A stretch of DNA of 64,000 nt. Source: Dryobates pubescens (lineage: Eukaryota; Chordata; Aves; Piciformes; Picidae). The first letter of the stretch is position 1; the number at the start of each line of letters is the position of its first letter. The translations under genes and the position numbers were made by a program. Below, piece by piece: positions 23,576 to 33,799 of this stretch. The stretch covers positions 558,001 through 622,000 of the forward strand of contig NC_071646.1 of assembly GCF_014839835.1 (NCBI RefSeq). The letters run 5' to 3'. Below the pieces are notes generated by a model. That model ran no database searches, was not told where the DNA came from, and saw only the letters and a program-made list of their open reading frames with translations.

Positions 23576-26500
23576 CTGAGGAGAGGAGAGAAAGGGAGGG
23601 GGATGGCAGCGGGGGGCAGCAGGGAGATGCTGCGGGACCAGGAGCCCCCAGCAGTCCCTGAGCTTGCTGCTCCCCCAGGCTGAGCCTCAGCCACCCCTGG
23701 GGAAGGGCGAGGTGCTGGGGCCGAGCCCAGGCAGGGGCCGAGCCTGCGGCCGGGGGCAGCTCACCTGCTTGTTCATGAGGACGTAGATGATTGGGTTGTA
23801 GAGGGAGGAGCTCTTGGAGAAGAAGGCAGGCACGGCCATCAGCGTGGCACTGAAGTCTGCTCCCTTGTTGGTGAAGATCCAGAAAGCCACCACAGCATAG
23901 GGGGTCCAGGCCAGCATGAAGCCCAGCACCATCAGGATCACCATCCGTGTCACCTCCTTCTCAGCCTTCTGGGTCGTGGCCGACTCCTGCTGCTGGGCAG
24001 CTGCCTGCGGGCAGGGAGGGCGGCAGGGATCACCCCACAGCTTTCTGCCCCAGGACCCCTGCCTCGCCCTGCCTGCGCTGCCCACCCTGCCCCCAGCAGC
24101 CCCCCGGGCCCCTGCCCGAGGTTACCTCTCGGACTTTGCAGATGAGGCGACCGTAGGAGAAGAAGATGACCACGACAGGGATGACGAAGTGGATGACGAA
24201 CATGTAGAGGACGTAGGACTCGTTGTGGTAGTCTGGGTTGTGAGTGTAGTAGTCAGGGCCACAGGAGCACTGCATCCCCTCGGGCATGTACCTGCCAGGG
24301 ACAAAGAGCAGAGGCTTGCCAGGAGCCTCCCTGGGGGCAGCAGGAGGGCTCAGCCTGGGGACTATGGGGTGCTCCAGCAGCGGCAGATTGTGTTTTGGGG
24401 GTGAGCTCCTGCTTGGTTCCTCCTCTGCATCCCCGACTCCAGCAGCCCCCTGCCCCGTGCCGCCCTGGTGCTCTGCAGAGGAGCTGCAGCTTGGACACTG
24501 TGCTGTGGAGAGCCCAGAGAGAGCGCCGGGGGGGCCAGGCCAGCAGGCAAGGCTGCTCCGGGGGCGGGGGCAAGCCTTTGCTCGCTCAGCTGGACGCCAG
24601 CACCTCCCCCGCTGCCCGCAGCGGCGCTCACCTGGACCAGCCGAAGAGCGGCGGTGCGGCGCAGGAGAAGGCCATGACCCAGGTGAAGGCGATGCCCATC
24701 ATGGCGTGCGAGGCCGAGAAGCGGAAGTTGCCCATGGGCTTGCAGACCACGATGTAGCGCTCGATGGCCAGCACCACCAGGGACCACAGGGCAACCTGGC
24801 CTGGGGGAGAGAGAGGGGGAGGGTGGGGGGAGTGCTGAGAGCTCCTCTGGGCTTGGTCCTCCCCTCGTGGGCTGGTGGCTGCGTGGAGAGCGGAGGGGAG
24901 GGAGGAGCTGGGGATCAGCAAGGGGTAACCCCCCCAGAGGTGCTCCTGTGCAAGCTGATCTTGGCAGCCAGCGGCAGGGGGGCCCTGGATGATCTCCAGG
25001 GGTTCCTTCCAACCTCTCTTCTGTGATCCCACTCAGCAAGGTGCAGAGGTCCCTTCCAGCCCCCCCTGTCCTGTGACACCACTCCGGGAGGTGCAGAGGG
25101 GCTGGGAGCTGCCTGTGCTGCAGCAGGAGCTGGGGCTGGGAGCTGTCCGTGCTGCAGCAGGGGCTGAGAGCTGCCTGTGCTGCAGCAGGAGCTGGGGCTG
25201 GGAGCTGTCCGTGCTGCAGCAGGGGCTGGGAGCTGCCTGTGCTGCAGCAGGAGCTGGGGCTGAGAGCTGCCTGTGCTGCAGCAGGAGCTGGGGCTGGGAG
25301 CTGTCCGTGCTGCAGCAGGGGCTGAGAGCTGCCTGTGCTGCAGCAGGGGCTGGGGCTGGGAGCTGTCCGTGCTGCAGCAGGGGCTGGGGCTGGGAGCTGT
25401 CCGTGCTGCAGCAGGGGCTGGGAGCTGTCCGTGCTGCAGCAGGGGCTGGGAGCTGTCCGTGCTGCAGCAGGGGCTGGGGCTGGAGACCATCGAGGGGGAA
25501 GGGTTAAGAGAGAAGAAATCAGGGGAGTGAATTCCACCTGGGTGGGAGCAAACAGCGGTGCCAGCAGAGCTGCCAGCTGTGCCCAAACCTGTTGATGCCT
25601 CTGGATGTGTATTCTGTGAGCCTTCCCCGGCGCAGGGGGAGGCTGCTGGGGGGGGCTGTGTGGGTGGCCCTGCCTGCAGATGGATTTGTGGGGGATAATT
25701 AAACTTCAGGGGATTGGGAGTGTTTAGTCGGTGCCATGAGCCTGCCACTGCCCCCAGCTGTGATAAGCTGCTGATAACTACTCCCTGTGCTGGCATTCAC
25801 TGCAGACCTGCTGCTGGCACAGCAATGGCTGCATATCAAACCTGCCTCCCTCTCAACAGCAGCCTCCTGGGGCCTGCCTAGCTGCAAAGCATTGGAAGGG
25901 TGAAAAATGAAGCCTGGAAGCCCACAGGGCTTCATCAGGAGTGCTGCAGACCCATGGGATGCTGCGAGCCCAGGACCAAGCCTGGCTTTGGCTTGGGTCA
26001 GGACCATCAGCCTGGCAGAGCATCCAGCACTGCTCTGCGCTGCTGTCAGCCCAGCAGCAGCGTGGGGAGCAGCCCCCTGCAGCGTGGGGAGCAGCCCCAC
26101 TCGAGGGCAGCCAGCCCCAGCCCTGTGAGGCTCTTGCAGTGGCTGTGACTCTGCTCGAGGAGCAGCAGCTGGCAGATGCACCCCGAGGTGCTGTGTGGGG
26201 TGCAGGATGCAGTTTCCCTCTCTCGGGGAGGGCCTTGCTGCAGGGCACTGCCTGAGCAGCTCTCCTGTCCCTGAGCAGGGAGCAGGCTCCCAGAGCCCTC
26301 ACCTGGGCAGCAGCTGGGGCAGGAGCCTGGGCCTGGTTTCCCTGGCTCGGTGCAGCCCTGAATCCTCCTTCCCCTCCATGCTGCTGCTCTTCTCTGCTGG
26401 TTAAGACCTTCCTCATCTCCCTTTTGCCCCCAGATAAGCTCTGACCTCTCTCTCCTTGCCTTGGACTCTTCCATGCCTGCAGCCCTTCACAGTGCCTCTG

Positions 26501-27301
26501 AGGTTTTCTTGGCAAAGATGCTTGCCCTTGCCTCAGGGATGTGATGTGGTCACCTCCAGCAGGCCTCTGACAGCCACACAGCCTCCTCAGGAGGCCCCTT
26601 GGGCACACAGTGACCGTCGTGGCCATCCACCCCGGGGCTGGTCCTGCAAGTGAGGATCTCTTCCTGGGCTTCCTCTGCGCCCAGCTGCCTGCCCAGGCGG
26701 GCACCCTCGGCACCAAGATCCCGCACGACGCTCTCACCCCCGCCCCTGAGCTGCAGGGCAGCAGCACCTTGCCTGGCGAGCTCTGCCCCCTGCCACCAGC
26801 TGCCAGCCCCAGCGCCGGGGGGACGCTGCAGGCGCCGCAGCCGGCCGGGAGCGCGGCGAAGGGGCAGAGCCGGCTGCCGAAGCCCTCCGGAAGCTGCTCC
26901 GGCACCGGCTGCTGCCAGGCCCCCAGCTCCCCGGCCTTACCTCCCAGCGTGGCGAAGAAGCCCTCCACGGCGCAGCCAACGGGGCCGAAGACGAAGTAGC
27001 CGTTCCAGGCGGTGTAGAAGGTGACGGTGAAGCCGAAGCAGGCCATGAACAGGTCGGCCACGGCCAGGTTCACCAGGATGTAGTTGAGAGGCTGCCGCAG
27101 CTTCTTGTGCTTGAAGGTGACCAGCAGGGTGAGGAGGTTGATGGGCAGCCCCGTGGAGATGAGGAAGAAGATGTAGCAGCAGACCAGGCGGTACTTCCAG
27201 GGCTCAGCCAGGTAGTACTGGGGGTACTCGAAGGGGCTCCGCACCACCCCGGTCTTGTTGGACATTGGCACATAGAAGTTGATCCCTTCCGTCCCGTTCA
27301 T
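23444..27301 (-). CDS. RH2 (OPN1MSW): RH2 green-sensitive cone opsin (whole gene, 5 exons)
   Basis: This gene encodes a cone visual pigment, a seven-helix receptor that binds 11-cis retinal in outer-segment membranes and activates cone transducin. The five exons join in frame to 355 residues, the size of chicken RH2, with exon lengths 361, 169, 166, 240 and 132 bp as in vertebrate rhodopsin. Visible landmarks are N-glycosylation sites at Asn2 and Asn15, Asp83, the Cys110-Cys187 disulfide pair, the Glu113 counterion, the ERY motif at 134-136, the retinal lysine Lys296, NPxxY at 302-306, palmitoylation cysteines 322-323 and a C-terminal SQVSPA. Gln122 in place of the rhodopsin Glu122 marks RH2 rather than RH1. 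The protein is nearly identical to the chicken green opsin as I recall it. All introns are GT-AG and no break is seen, so the gene looks intact. It is head-to-head with LEMD2. Confidence 0.97.
23765..24004 (-). CDS. RH2 (OPN1MSW): RH2 exon 4 (residues 233-312)
   Basis: The 240 bp exon covers the third cytoplasmic loop and helices 6 and 7. It holds Lys296 in FFSKSSS, the Schiff-base residue for retinal, Ala292 and the NPIIY motif. It ends at a GTGAGC donor. Confidence 0.97.
24126..24291 (-). CDS. RH2 (OPN1MSW): RH2 exon 3 (residues 177-232)
   Basis: The 166 bp exon encodes the second extracellular loop ([16 protein letters not shown], with Cys187) and helix 5, ending in CKVRE at a GTAACC donor, phase 0. 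Confidence 0.97.
24632..24800 (-). CDS. RH2 (OPN1MSW): RH2 exon 2 (residues 121-177)
   Basis: The 169 bp exon begins after a CCCCCAG acceptor and ends at GTGAGC. It encodes [15 protein letters not shown] and on to PPLFGWS, so it carries the diagnostic Gln122, the ERY motif and helix 4. Confidence 0.97.
24958..25045 (+). repeat. CR1 LINE 3' end in RH2 intron 1
   Basis: The block reads GGATGATCTCCAGGGGTTCC and ends in TTCTGTGATCC, the usual CR1 3' terminus. It lies antisense to RH2 just beside the minisatellite. Confidence 0.7.
25103..25490. repeat. 12-unit minisatellite in RH2 intron 1
   Basis: Twelve copies of a unit containing GTGCTGCAGCAGG alternate between lengths of about 28 and 34 bp, depending on whether an extra GGGCTG is present. 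Two variants, CTGCCTGTG and CTGTCCGTG, are interleaved. The array is free of stops in several frames, so long apparent reading frames here are artefacts. Confidence 0.9.
25490..26940. other. Remainder of RH2 intron 1
   Basis: This stretch is GC-rich with no exon. It contains a two-copy tandem repeat near 26,060-26,100 (GTGGGGAGCAGCCCC units) and no clear LINE. A TTAAT-containing AT-rich patch lies at 25,690-25,780. Confidence 0.6.
26941..27301 (-). CDS. RH2 (OPN1MSW): RH2 exon 1 (residues 1-120 plus one base)
   Basis: The start codon lies at 27,299-27,301 and opens [12 protein letters not shown]. The exon covers the glycosylated N-terminus, helices 1 and 2 and most of helix 3, including Cys110 and Glu113. 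It ends after the first base of Gly121 at a GTAAGG donor, and its 361 bp equal the rhodopsin exon 1 coding length. Confidence 0.97.
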
Positions 27302-27466
27302 GCTGGCGCAGCCTCCCCCCGCCCGCTCCTGGCAGGGAAGGACGCTGGGCAGGGAGCCGAAGCCGAGCCCGAGGAAGCCTCCCACCCCCCGAGGCAGGCG
27401 AGCGCCCGGCAGGGAGCTGGCGCAGAGCGGGCACGGAGCGCAGCCCCGGCCCGCGCCCCGGGCACC

Positions 27467-27473
27467 TTTTATA
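27467..27473 (-). promoter_or_regulatory. TATA box of RH2
   Basis: TATAAAA on the minus strand lies about 166 bp upstream of the RH2 start codon, which would place the transcription start near 27,440 and give a 5' UTR of about 140 bases. This is inferred from spacing only. Confidence 0.7.
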
Positions 27474-27490
27474 CCCTCCGGGGGGAGGCT

Positions 27491-27496
27491 GGATTA
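27491..27496 (-). promoter_or_regulatory. CRX/OTX-type site upstream of RH2
   Basis: TAATCC on the minus strand sits about 20 bp upstream of the TATA box. CRX and OTX2 bind this core in photoreceptor promoters, so the position fits RH2 regulation. A single hexamer is weak evidence on its own. Confidence 0.5.
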
Positions 27497-27539
27497 GGGC
27501 TTGGCTAACTTTGTGTGACAAGGGCAACGGGATTGAGAG

Positions 27540-27645
27540 GGGCTGATGGTTTAAGCATCCTCTAAGCAGCCAGTTGGCCCCAAAACCTGCATTAAAGAGA
27601 ATTAATTGCCATTAAGTGTTTAATATTGGTTAAGGAGTTGGGGGA
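27540..27645. promoter_or_regulatory. AT-rich block upstream of the RH2 promoter
   Basis: GGTTTAAGC, AGAGAATTAATTGCC, ATTAAGTGTTTAATATTGG lie 240-345 bp upstream of the RH2 start and contain several TTAAT/TAAG cores that photoreceptor homeodomain factors could bind. Confidence 0.4.
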
Positions 27646-27787
27646 GGAAGGGGTGGGGAGGGGAGGGGTGGGGGAGCCCTTTGGGAGAGGGGTGGATGGA
27701 GGGGGGCGGTGGGGAGCGGCTGGGCCGGGTGACGGACGGGGAACTGGGCCAGGGCTTGGCTCTGCAGCGCGTCACAGCCTTTGGGGG

Positions 27788-27878
27788 CGTTCTGGGATGG
27801 CCTTAGGCTGATGCTTGGACTTGATGGCCTCAGAAGGCTTTTCCAACCCAAACAGTTCCCTGGTTCTATGACTCCACG
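27788..27878 (+). repeat. CR1 LINE 3' terminus
   Basis: GCTTGGACTTGATGGCCTCA, then TTCCAACCCAAACAGTTCC and GGTTCTATGACTCC, a near-canonical CR1 tail. It is about 490 bp upstream of the RH2 start. Confidence 0.85.
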
Positions 27879-28198
27879 GAGGGGGTCCCAGCTCTGCCCC
27901 ACTGACCCTGGGGAGGCTGCTGAGGGAAGGCTGGGCTGAGATCTGCAGCTCCCCACCGGAGCAAAACCAGGCTCTGCTGGCCTGGCCAAGGGCCACCTTT
28001 GGGCTTGGAGCTGGGGAAAGGCAGGAAGGGGACAGCTCCCACCCCAAAGGCTGCAGCTTGGGGAACACAATGTGCTGGGGGCTGCTCTCTGGAGTCATGC
28101 ACCCTGCTTGTGCAGGGGACTGAATTCTCTCCTGCCTGGCCTCCTCTCTGGGCTGAAGGATGTGTGTGGCTCAGCTGTCCTTCCAGGAGGAATAACCC

Positions 28199-28262
28199 AT
28201 CCTGGATGGATGGAGGGAGGGATGATGGATGGGGGATGGATGGGTGATGGAGGGATGGATGG
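28199..28262. repeat. GGAT-rich simple repeat
   Basis: Imperfect GGAT/GGATG units fill about 64 bases. Confidence 0.85.
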
Positions 28263-28739
28263 GGCACAACCAGCCCTGTGACTCCCTGTCTCCTGGGCAA
28301 GCTGCTGGTCAGCACTTCCCACCCAAGCCTCCTCCCCACCCCTGCAAGGGCAGCACCAATGTGGGCTGCAGCCTTGCAAGGCTCGGTGAGGTTTAGGGAG
28401 GGTCTTCAGCCACAGCTCTACAACCAGCCTGGCCAAGTGCCACTGCTGGCTGGAGAAGCAGCACCTGGGTGCCCCAGGGAGGGAGGGCAAAGCCTCAGCA
28501 ACGTTGATGTCCTGAATTCCCTTCAGAGATGATGCAGAGACCGAGAGCAGCTTGGAGCCGTGCTGGGAGGGCAGGCAGGGCAGCAGGAAGCTGCTCCCAG
28601 TCTGGGTGTGAGATCCCCATGGCCACAGGCAGGAGACTCTGAAGCCTTTCTCAGCAGGGTCAAAGCCAGCTTGGAGCTCCAAGGCTCCATCCCATCCAAG
28701 CTCTTTCCCCACTTGTGGGCTGCTCCTTCCCCAGGGGCC

Positions 28740-28835
28740 CTGCCTAAGGCGCCTTAGCGCAGCGCTTCCATTAATCTCTGCCATGTGCCGGCGTTAATGG
28801 CCCTGATCTGTTAATGCCCTAAGCTGTGAGCCTCT
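28740..28835. promoter_or_regulatory. Repeat-free island with perfect palindrome
   Basis: CTAAGGCGCCTTAG at 28,744-28,757 is a perfect 14 bp palindrome. ATTAATCTCTGCC, GCGTTAATGGCC and CTGTTAATGCC follow within 70 bases. Confidence 0.4.
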
Positions 28836-29789
28836 TGCCCACTGCTGCCCTCCACCAAGCCGTTGGCAAAGCCAAGGCTGCCCTGCTGGCTGCGGGAGGC
28901 CTCCTGCAAGGTTGGAGTCTCAGAGCCAGAGGGACAGGAAGGCTGCGGGGCGTGGGTGGGATGAATGGAGCCCTAATCGCTGCCCTGCTGCCCTGTGTGC
29001 TGGGAGCCAGGGCCAGCAGAACTGGGGCACGGGGACAGTAAGTAGGTCACACCAGCCCCAGGTGCCCTGGGACAAGCATCCCATGGGATCTCCACACCTT
29101 CCAGAAGTGTCTCACTGCATGGCCCCTGAAACCCCCAGCCATGAAATTCCCAGTCTAGGTCTTCCTTGAGGAGAAGGCCTTCTCCTGGACGAGTCTTGTG
29201 CCCTTGCTTCTCACCAAGCTTTTGCTGGGGGACTCCATTCCTCTTGTGGCCACAGTCAGGCTCCTGGACCTGCCAAAGCTGGCCACACTTCTGCAGGGTG
29301 AGCTGAATCCCAGCATGTCCCTCCCAGCTCCCATGGTAGGAAGCAACTCCCTTCAGGTAAAGACTTCCCCCTTCAAAGGCTTGGACCTTGCTGCCGGTGG
29401 CAGCAGCCCCTCAGAGCCCTGGTGCTCCTCCAAGGCTTTGCTCCTGAGCACTTCTGGCCTCTGAGAAAGTTAATTCTCATCTTCCAGGAAGCAATTTTCA
29501 CCTCCCACCTGTGTGAGGCTTTCTGCCACCTCCCTGTGATGTCCTGACCTCTGCCAAAGAGTAAAGAGCTGTAAAATGAGGCAGAGCTTTGGGGAGAAGG
29601 GGTGAGATGATGTCCTGCTCTGCTCTGCTGGGGCAGAAGGATTTCTGGCACGGAGATCTTTTACCTTTAATCAGTGCTCCCTGTCCACTCTTGCAGCACA
29701 GACTTGGCTTCATGTGTGGGACCCAGAAACCTCTCAGACAGAGGACTGCCAGCAACAGGACCAAGAGGCCTTTCTTCTGACCTTCAGCT

Positions 29790-29886
29790 AGGTCTGGACC
29801 AAGACCTTCTCCTTTTTGGGAGCTGGATATGGAGCTGCAGAAGGTCTGGACCAAGACCTTTGGGGAGCTGACTCTGGAGCTGGTAA
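29790..29886. repeat. Two-copy 52 bp tandem repeat
   Basis: AGGTCTGGACCAAGACCTT occurs at 29,790 and 29,842, each followed by a GGGAGCTG and TGGAGCTG pair. The 19-mer is itself nearly palindromic. A donor-like GTAAGC follows the second copy. Confidence 0.75.
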
Positions 29887-30726
29887 GCCTGAGCTGTTCT
29901 GCTAGCAGGGGCTGCCCCCCTCCAGCTGCCCTCACAGCCCTGGCTTTCTCCTGCAAGCTGAGGACAATGCTTGGGTCAGGAGCTGGAGGCTGTGGATTTG
30001 GAGCTGGCTGCAGGCTGGTGACAGCTGCAGCAGTGCCCCAGGGCCTGGCATAAACTGGGCACAGGGAAACGACCCCAGGGAGCAGGGCTGGCTCCTCAGG
30101 ACGTGTGCTGCATGCAGCCTGGCTCCCCCCTGGCTGGCACAGGGGGAAGTGATGCTTCCAGTTCAGCCAGCTGCCCACTGCCTCCTGTGCACAGCAGCAG
30201 CACCCCTGAGGGGCCAGGCTCGGTTTGCTCCTTTTGTGCTTCAGACAGGGGAAGCTTTCCCTCCCTCTCAGAGGGTTTGGGTTTCTCTCTGCCTTGCTGA
30301 GCTCTCTGAGATTGCCTCTGCTGCATTGTTTGTCAGCACACTGCGTGGCACAGCCCTGAGCTGCTCTGGGCTTTCATGTCTGGTGTAAAGCAAGGGCTGA
30401 TAATTACAGAGCAAGAGCTCCTTGCACTCAGCTGATATGGTTTGGTTCCCGGGGCTGCAGCCACAGGCAGAGCCAGCCACTGGCTCTCCCGGCGTGGTGG
30501 CAGCTGGGAGCCCTTTGTGGTGCCTGTGCCCAGCCCTCTGTGTGCCTCCTGCTGCTTGGGCAGAGGCACAGGAGCCACCTGCCAGGGGGTGTGCAGGGCA
30601 GGGTGCAGAGGAATGCAAGAGCAGAAGGAATCAGTCATGAAGCAAATATCTGTGCCCAGGTGCTGGTGGTGCACAGGACCTTGGGCCACAGCCATGACCG
30701 CCAGCACTGAATGCAGAATGGTGCTG

Positions 30727-30792
30727 GGCTGGCTCTGGACTGGCTCTGGGCTGGCTCTGGGCTGGCTCTGGGCTGGCTCTGGGCTGGCTCTG
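30727..30792. repeat. 11 bp tandem repeat, about six units
   Basis: CTGGCTCTGGG units are repeated about six times, next to the minus-strand CR1 at 30.8 kb. Confidence 0.85.
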
Positions 30793-30807
30793 CTGCCCTG
30801 AATTTGG

Positions 30808-31112
30808 CAAGAATCACAGAATGGTGGAGGGTGGAAGAGGTCTCCAGAGATGGAGTCCAGCCCCCGCCACAGCAGGGTCACCCACAGCAGGGTCACCCAG
30901 AGCAGGGTCACCCACAGCAGGGCACACAGGAACACATCCAGGGGGGGTTGAAAGTCTCTGGGCAAGCAGACTCCACAGCCTCTCTGGGCAGCCTGCTCCA
31001 GGCCTCCAGCAGCCTCACACCAAAGAAGTTTCTCTTACTGCTCAGATGGAACCTCCTGGGCTCCACTTTGTGCCCATTGCCTCCTGCCCTGTCCCTGGGC
31101 ACCACCAGCTCC
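30808..31112 (-). repeat. CR1 LINE 3' region with internal tandem repeat
   Basis: It begins AATCACAGAATGGTGGAGGG and continues through the reverse of the CR1 3' region. Near 30,875-30,925 the segment CAGCAGGGTCACCCA is repeated about four times. Confidence 0.85.
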
Positions 31113-31757
31113 CCCAGGTCCTTCTCCCTGGAGCTGCTGCCCAGCAGCTGTCTGGCTGCAGGACCCTACCCCTGCCCTCCCTGCTGGAGGGGCTCACTGC
31201 TCCATGATGGGCAGGAGGAGGAAGGTGCAGACCCTGTGGTGTCTCCTGGCCCCCCTGCCCTGGGAAGACCTCAGCTCCCCATATCAGATAGCAGCCAGGC
31301 AGGGCCACGGCGCTGAGCTGCTTAGGCCAGGCCTGTGAGCCCCCTGGGCAGGAAAGGGGTTAGAGGGAGCTAAAGCTGGAGCGCTGCAGGGAGCAGATGG
31401 AGGGGAAGCAAACCCTTTAGCCTCTAATTGGATTCCTGCCCTGCTGCAGGTGAAGCTGAGTGGAGCTGACAGGCGGTGCGGGGCGCGGCGCTGCAGCCGC
31501 CCGGCCAAAGCAGGATGTGTGCACAAACCTGCGGCTCAGTCCATTAGCCTGGATCAGGGAGCTTTAGGAGCGCGGCAGCCGCAAGCAGGGCGCTGATGCG
31601 TTTGCAGCTGGCTCCGCGGGGCGCTCCCCAGGCAGGGATTAGCTGGGCCGGGGCTGGCGGCCGCCGGCCCTGCCCTCTGCTGGCTTCTCCCGGCCGGGGC
31701 AGCGCCCGGGGGGTGGGGGAGGCTCTCTGTGCCATGGCCCTGCTGCTGCCCCCCGGG
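31113..31757. other. No gene seen; CpG-rich at 31,460-31,700
   Basis: A short CpG-rich interval includes GCGGGGCGCGGCGCTGCAGC. It has no visible exon and may be a small CpG island or promoter of unknown use. Confidence 0.4.
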
Positions 31758-32005
31758 AAAGAGCTTTCTGCTCCTGCTTCCAAAGCAGGGAGCCTAAACC
31801 GACCTCCTCACCCCCCTCAAGGCTGCTGTGTGGCTGCAGCTGCTGCTCTGAGCAGAGCCTGTGCCAGGCTCTTCACCCAGCTGAGCCCCAACAGATCTGC
31901 CCTCACGGGAGGGGGGTGAGAGGGAGCAGTGGGGAGGGCAGCTGGGGCTGGGGGGCACTTCCCGGCCTGGTGGCTGCTGTGAGGCACAGAGCCACAGAAC
32001 TCTTT
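31758..32005 (+). repeat. Copy 1 of a duplicated 240 bp block
   Basis: From AGCTTTCTGCTCCTGC to GTGAGGCACAGAGCCACAGA this block aligns in the same orientation with 36,540-36,792, sharing CTGAGCCCCAACA and GGCAGCTGGGGCTGGGGGGC. Both copies run into the 3' end of a minus-strand CR1 at the same point. Confidence 0.8.
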
Positions 32006-32165
32006 GGCTGGAAGAGGCCTCCAAGCTCACCCAGTGCAGCCAGGACCCAGCACCACCATGGCCACTGAGCCACGGCCCCAGGTGCCGTGCCAGAGGTTCC
32101 TTGGATGCCACCAGGGATGGGGACTCCACCACCCCCCCGGGCAGGCTGTCTCCTGCCCTGCCTGC
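31983..32165 (-). repeat. CR1 LINE 3' end beside duplicated block copy 1
   Basis: GCACAGAGCCACAGAACTCT and GGATGGGGACTCCACCACCC on the reverse strand. Confidence 0.8.
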
Positions 32166-32874
32166 TGCACACACAGGCTCTGGGCAGGAGGAGCTCCAGC
32201 TCCTGCTCTCCACGCAGGGTCCCCCCCCAGCTCCTGCTCCAGGCTCTCCCCCCAGCAGAGCCTTGCAGGGGTGGATGCAGCACAGCCAGAAGGCAGCTGG
32301 GGAGTGGGGAGAGCTTCCCCACTGCCAACCTCCTCCTCTGTGCATGGTATTTGCAAGCAGGTCCCTGCTGCCTCCCAGGCTGCTGCAGGGAGCATCTCCC
32401 TGAGCGCCGCAGGGCTCCCTTGGAGAAGGCTTTTGGCACTTCCCTGCCGAGGAGCTGAGCAATCCTGGCTCAGCTGTGAGCTGCTCCACGCCGTGTGGTG
32501 CTGTCAACACCCTGCTCTGAGTGATACACCGAGGCTGCAGCAGTGGGCAGCTCTGCAAGACAGGCTCAGCACCGCTCAGCACCAGGGGCCAGGCAGCGCA
32601 GGCAGGCAGCCCCCACAGCCCTCACTGCCCTCTCTCCTTCAGCAGCTGAGGTGAGGAAGGTGATGGCCCAGGCCAAGGGGAAGATGCTGCCTGCTCCTCT
32701 GGGAGGTTCCTGTCTTGCAAGCTGCAGCCAAGCCCTTGCTGAGCTTCGCTCTGCTCTGAGGCAGGCAGCTGCTAGGCTGCAGTGTGCAGGCAGGGCTGGC
32801 AGGCAGGGGGCTGGGTCCAGCTCTTCTCTCCAAGCTCAGCTCAGGGCAGGGCCTTGGCTTGCAGTCAGAGGCAG

Positions 32875-32988
32875 GAGACCAAGGTGGGGAAGGGTCTGGA
32901 GAGCAGGGCTGGTGAGCAGCAGCTGAGGGAGCTGGGGCTGGTTGGTCTGGAGAAGGGGAGGCTGAGAGAGAGCAGGGGGAGGGTCAGG
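32875..32988 (+). repeat. CR1 LINE internal fragment
   Basis: GGGGAAGGGTCTGGAGAGCA and GCAGCTGAGGGAGCTGGGGC. Confidence 0.85.
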
Positions 32989-33581
32989 CTGCTAGCAGTG
33001 ATCCAGCCCTCGTGGTGTGGGGTTGTAAAGCTCACCTGCAGTTGAGCCTTCCTGTTAGCTCTTGCTGAGCACTGCTCAGCTCCCCTCTGGGGCTGCTCTG
33101 CTCCAGGCTCTTCTCTCAGCCTTTGCTCCTCACAGAGCTGCTCCAGGTCCCCTCAACATCTTAGCCCTGAAGGTCCCTATCCAGTGTCCCTGTGGGAGCC
33201 ATCACCACTCAGCCTGATGCCCCAGGAGCCACAGCCTGGTGGTGCTTTGCCCTGGCCATGCTCTCAGGCAGCCAGAGGTCCCCAGCCCCTGCCCTGTTTT
33301 CAGGCTCCAGTTCCTCTGGGTGGTTGAGTGTCCTGCACCACAACTCCTTTGCTGTTCTCCTCTTGCTCTCCCTGCTTTGAAGTCTTCCAGGGATTTGCTC
33401 CAGGCCAGATGTGTTCCTTCCCTCCCTTTGCCCTTCATCCTGTAATTGGATTCCCTTCTTCCACCCAGCCCACCCTGGGCCCCTCCCCAGCCCTTTACAT
33501 AACTGCTGGCCCCGGGCTCTGCCGCTCAGGGCTTGACCTGCAGCCCCTGGGACCAGCAGGGAGCTGCCACTCACTGCTGGC

Positions 33582-33643
33582 ACACCCCGAGTCCCACACC
33601 CCGAGTCCCACACCCCGAGTCCCACACCCCGAGTCCCACACCG
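33582..33643. repeat. 14 bp tandem repeat, four units
   Basis: CACACCCCGAGTCC occurs four times almost perfectly. Confidence 0.85.
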
Positions 33644-33799
33644 GCACAGCGACCCCCGGGGCAGCTCCTGCTCCGCTGCTGCCGCTCTCTGCACCCCCTG
33701 CGTGCTGCCTGCCCCCCGGCAGCAGCTGCAGCTCTGCGCAGCCCTGCAGCAGGGCAGCAGCAGCCCCACAGCAGGGAGCAGGGCCCAGGCAGGGCTGCC

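Larger units (their letters stand above)
28836..30807. other. No gene seen; palindrome at 29,170
   Basis: GGAGAAGGCCTTCTCC is a perfect 16 bp palindrome at 29,170-29,185. The 52 bp tandem repeat is described separately. No LINE is visible in this nearly 2 kb stretch. Confidence 0.5.

Noticed and set aside
24362-25537. Antisense-looking open frame of 391 codons on the minus strand
   Set aside because: It is produced by the RH2 intron 1 minisatellite and part of RH2 exon 2 read in the wrong frame. Its repeated text is simple translation of the tandem units.
24120-27301. Calling the opsin rhodopsin (RH1) or a red cone pigment
   Set aside because: Gln122, the SQVSPA end and near-identity to chicken green opsin fit RH2. 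Exon sizes alone would not separate RH1, but the residues do.
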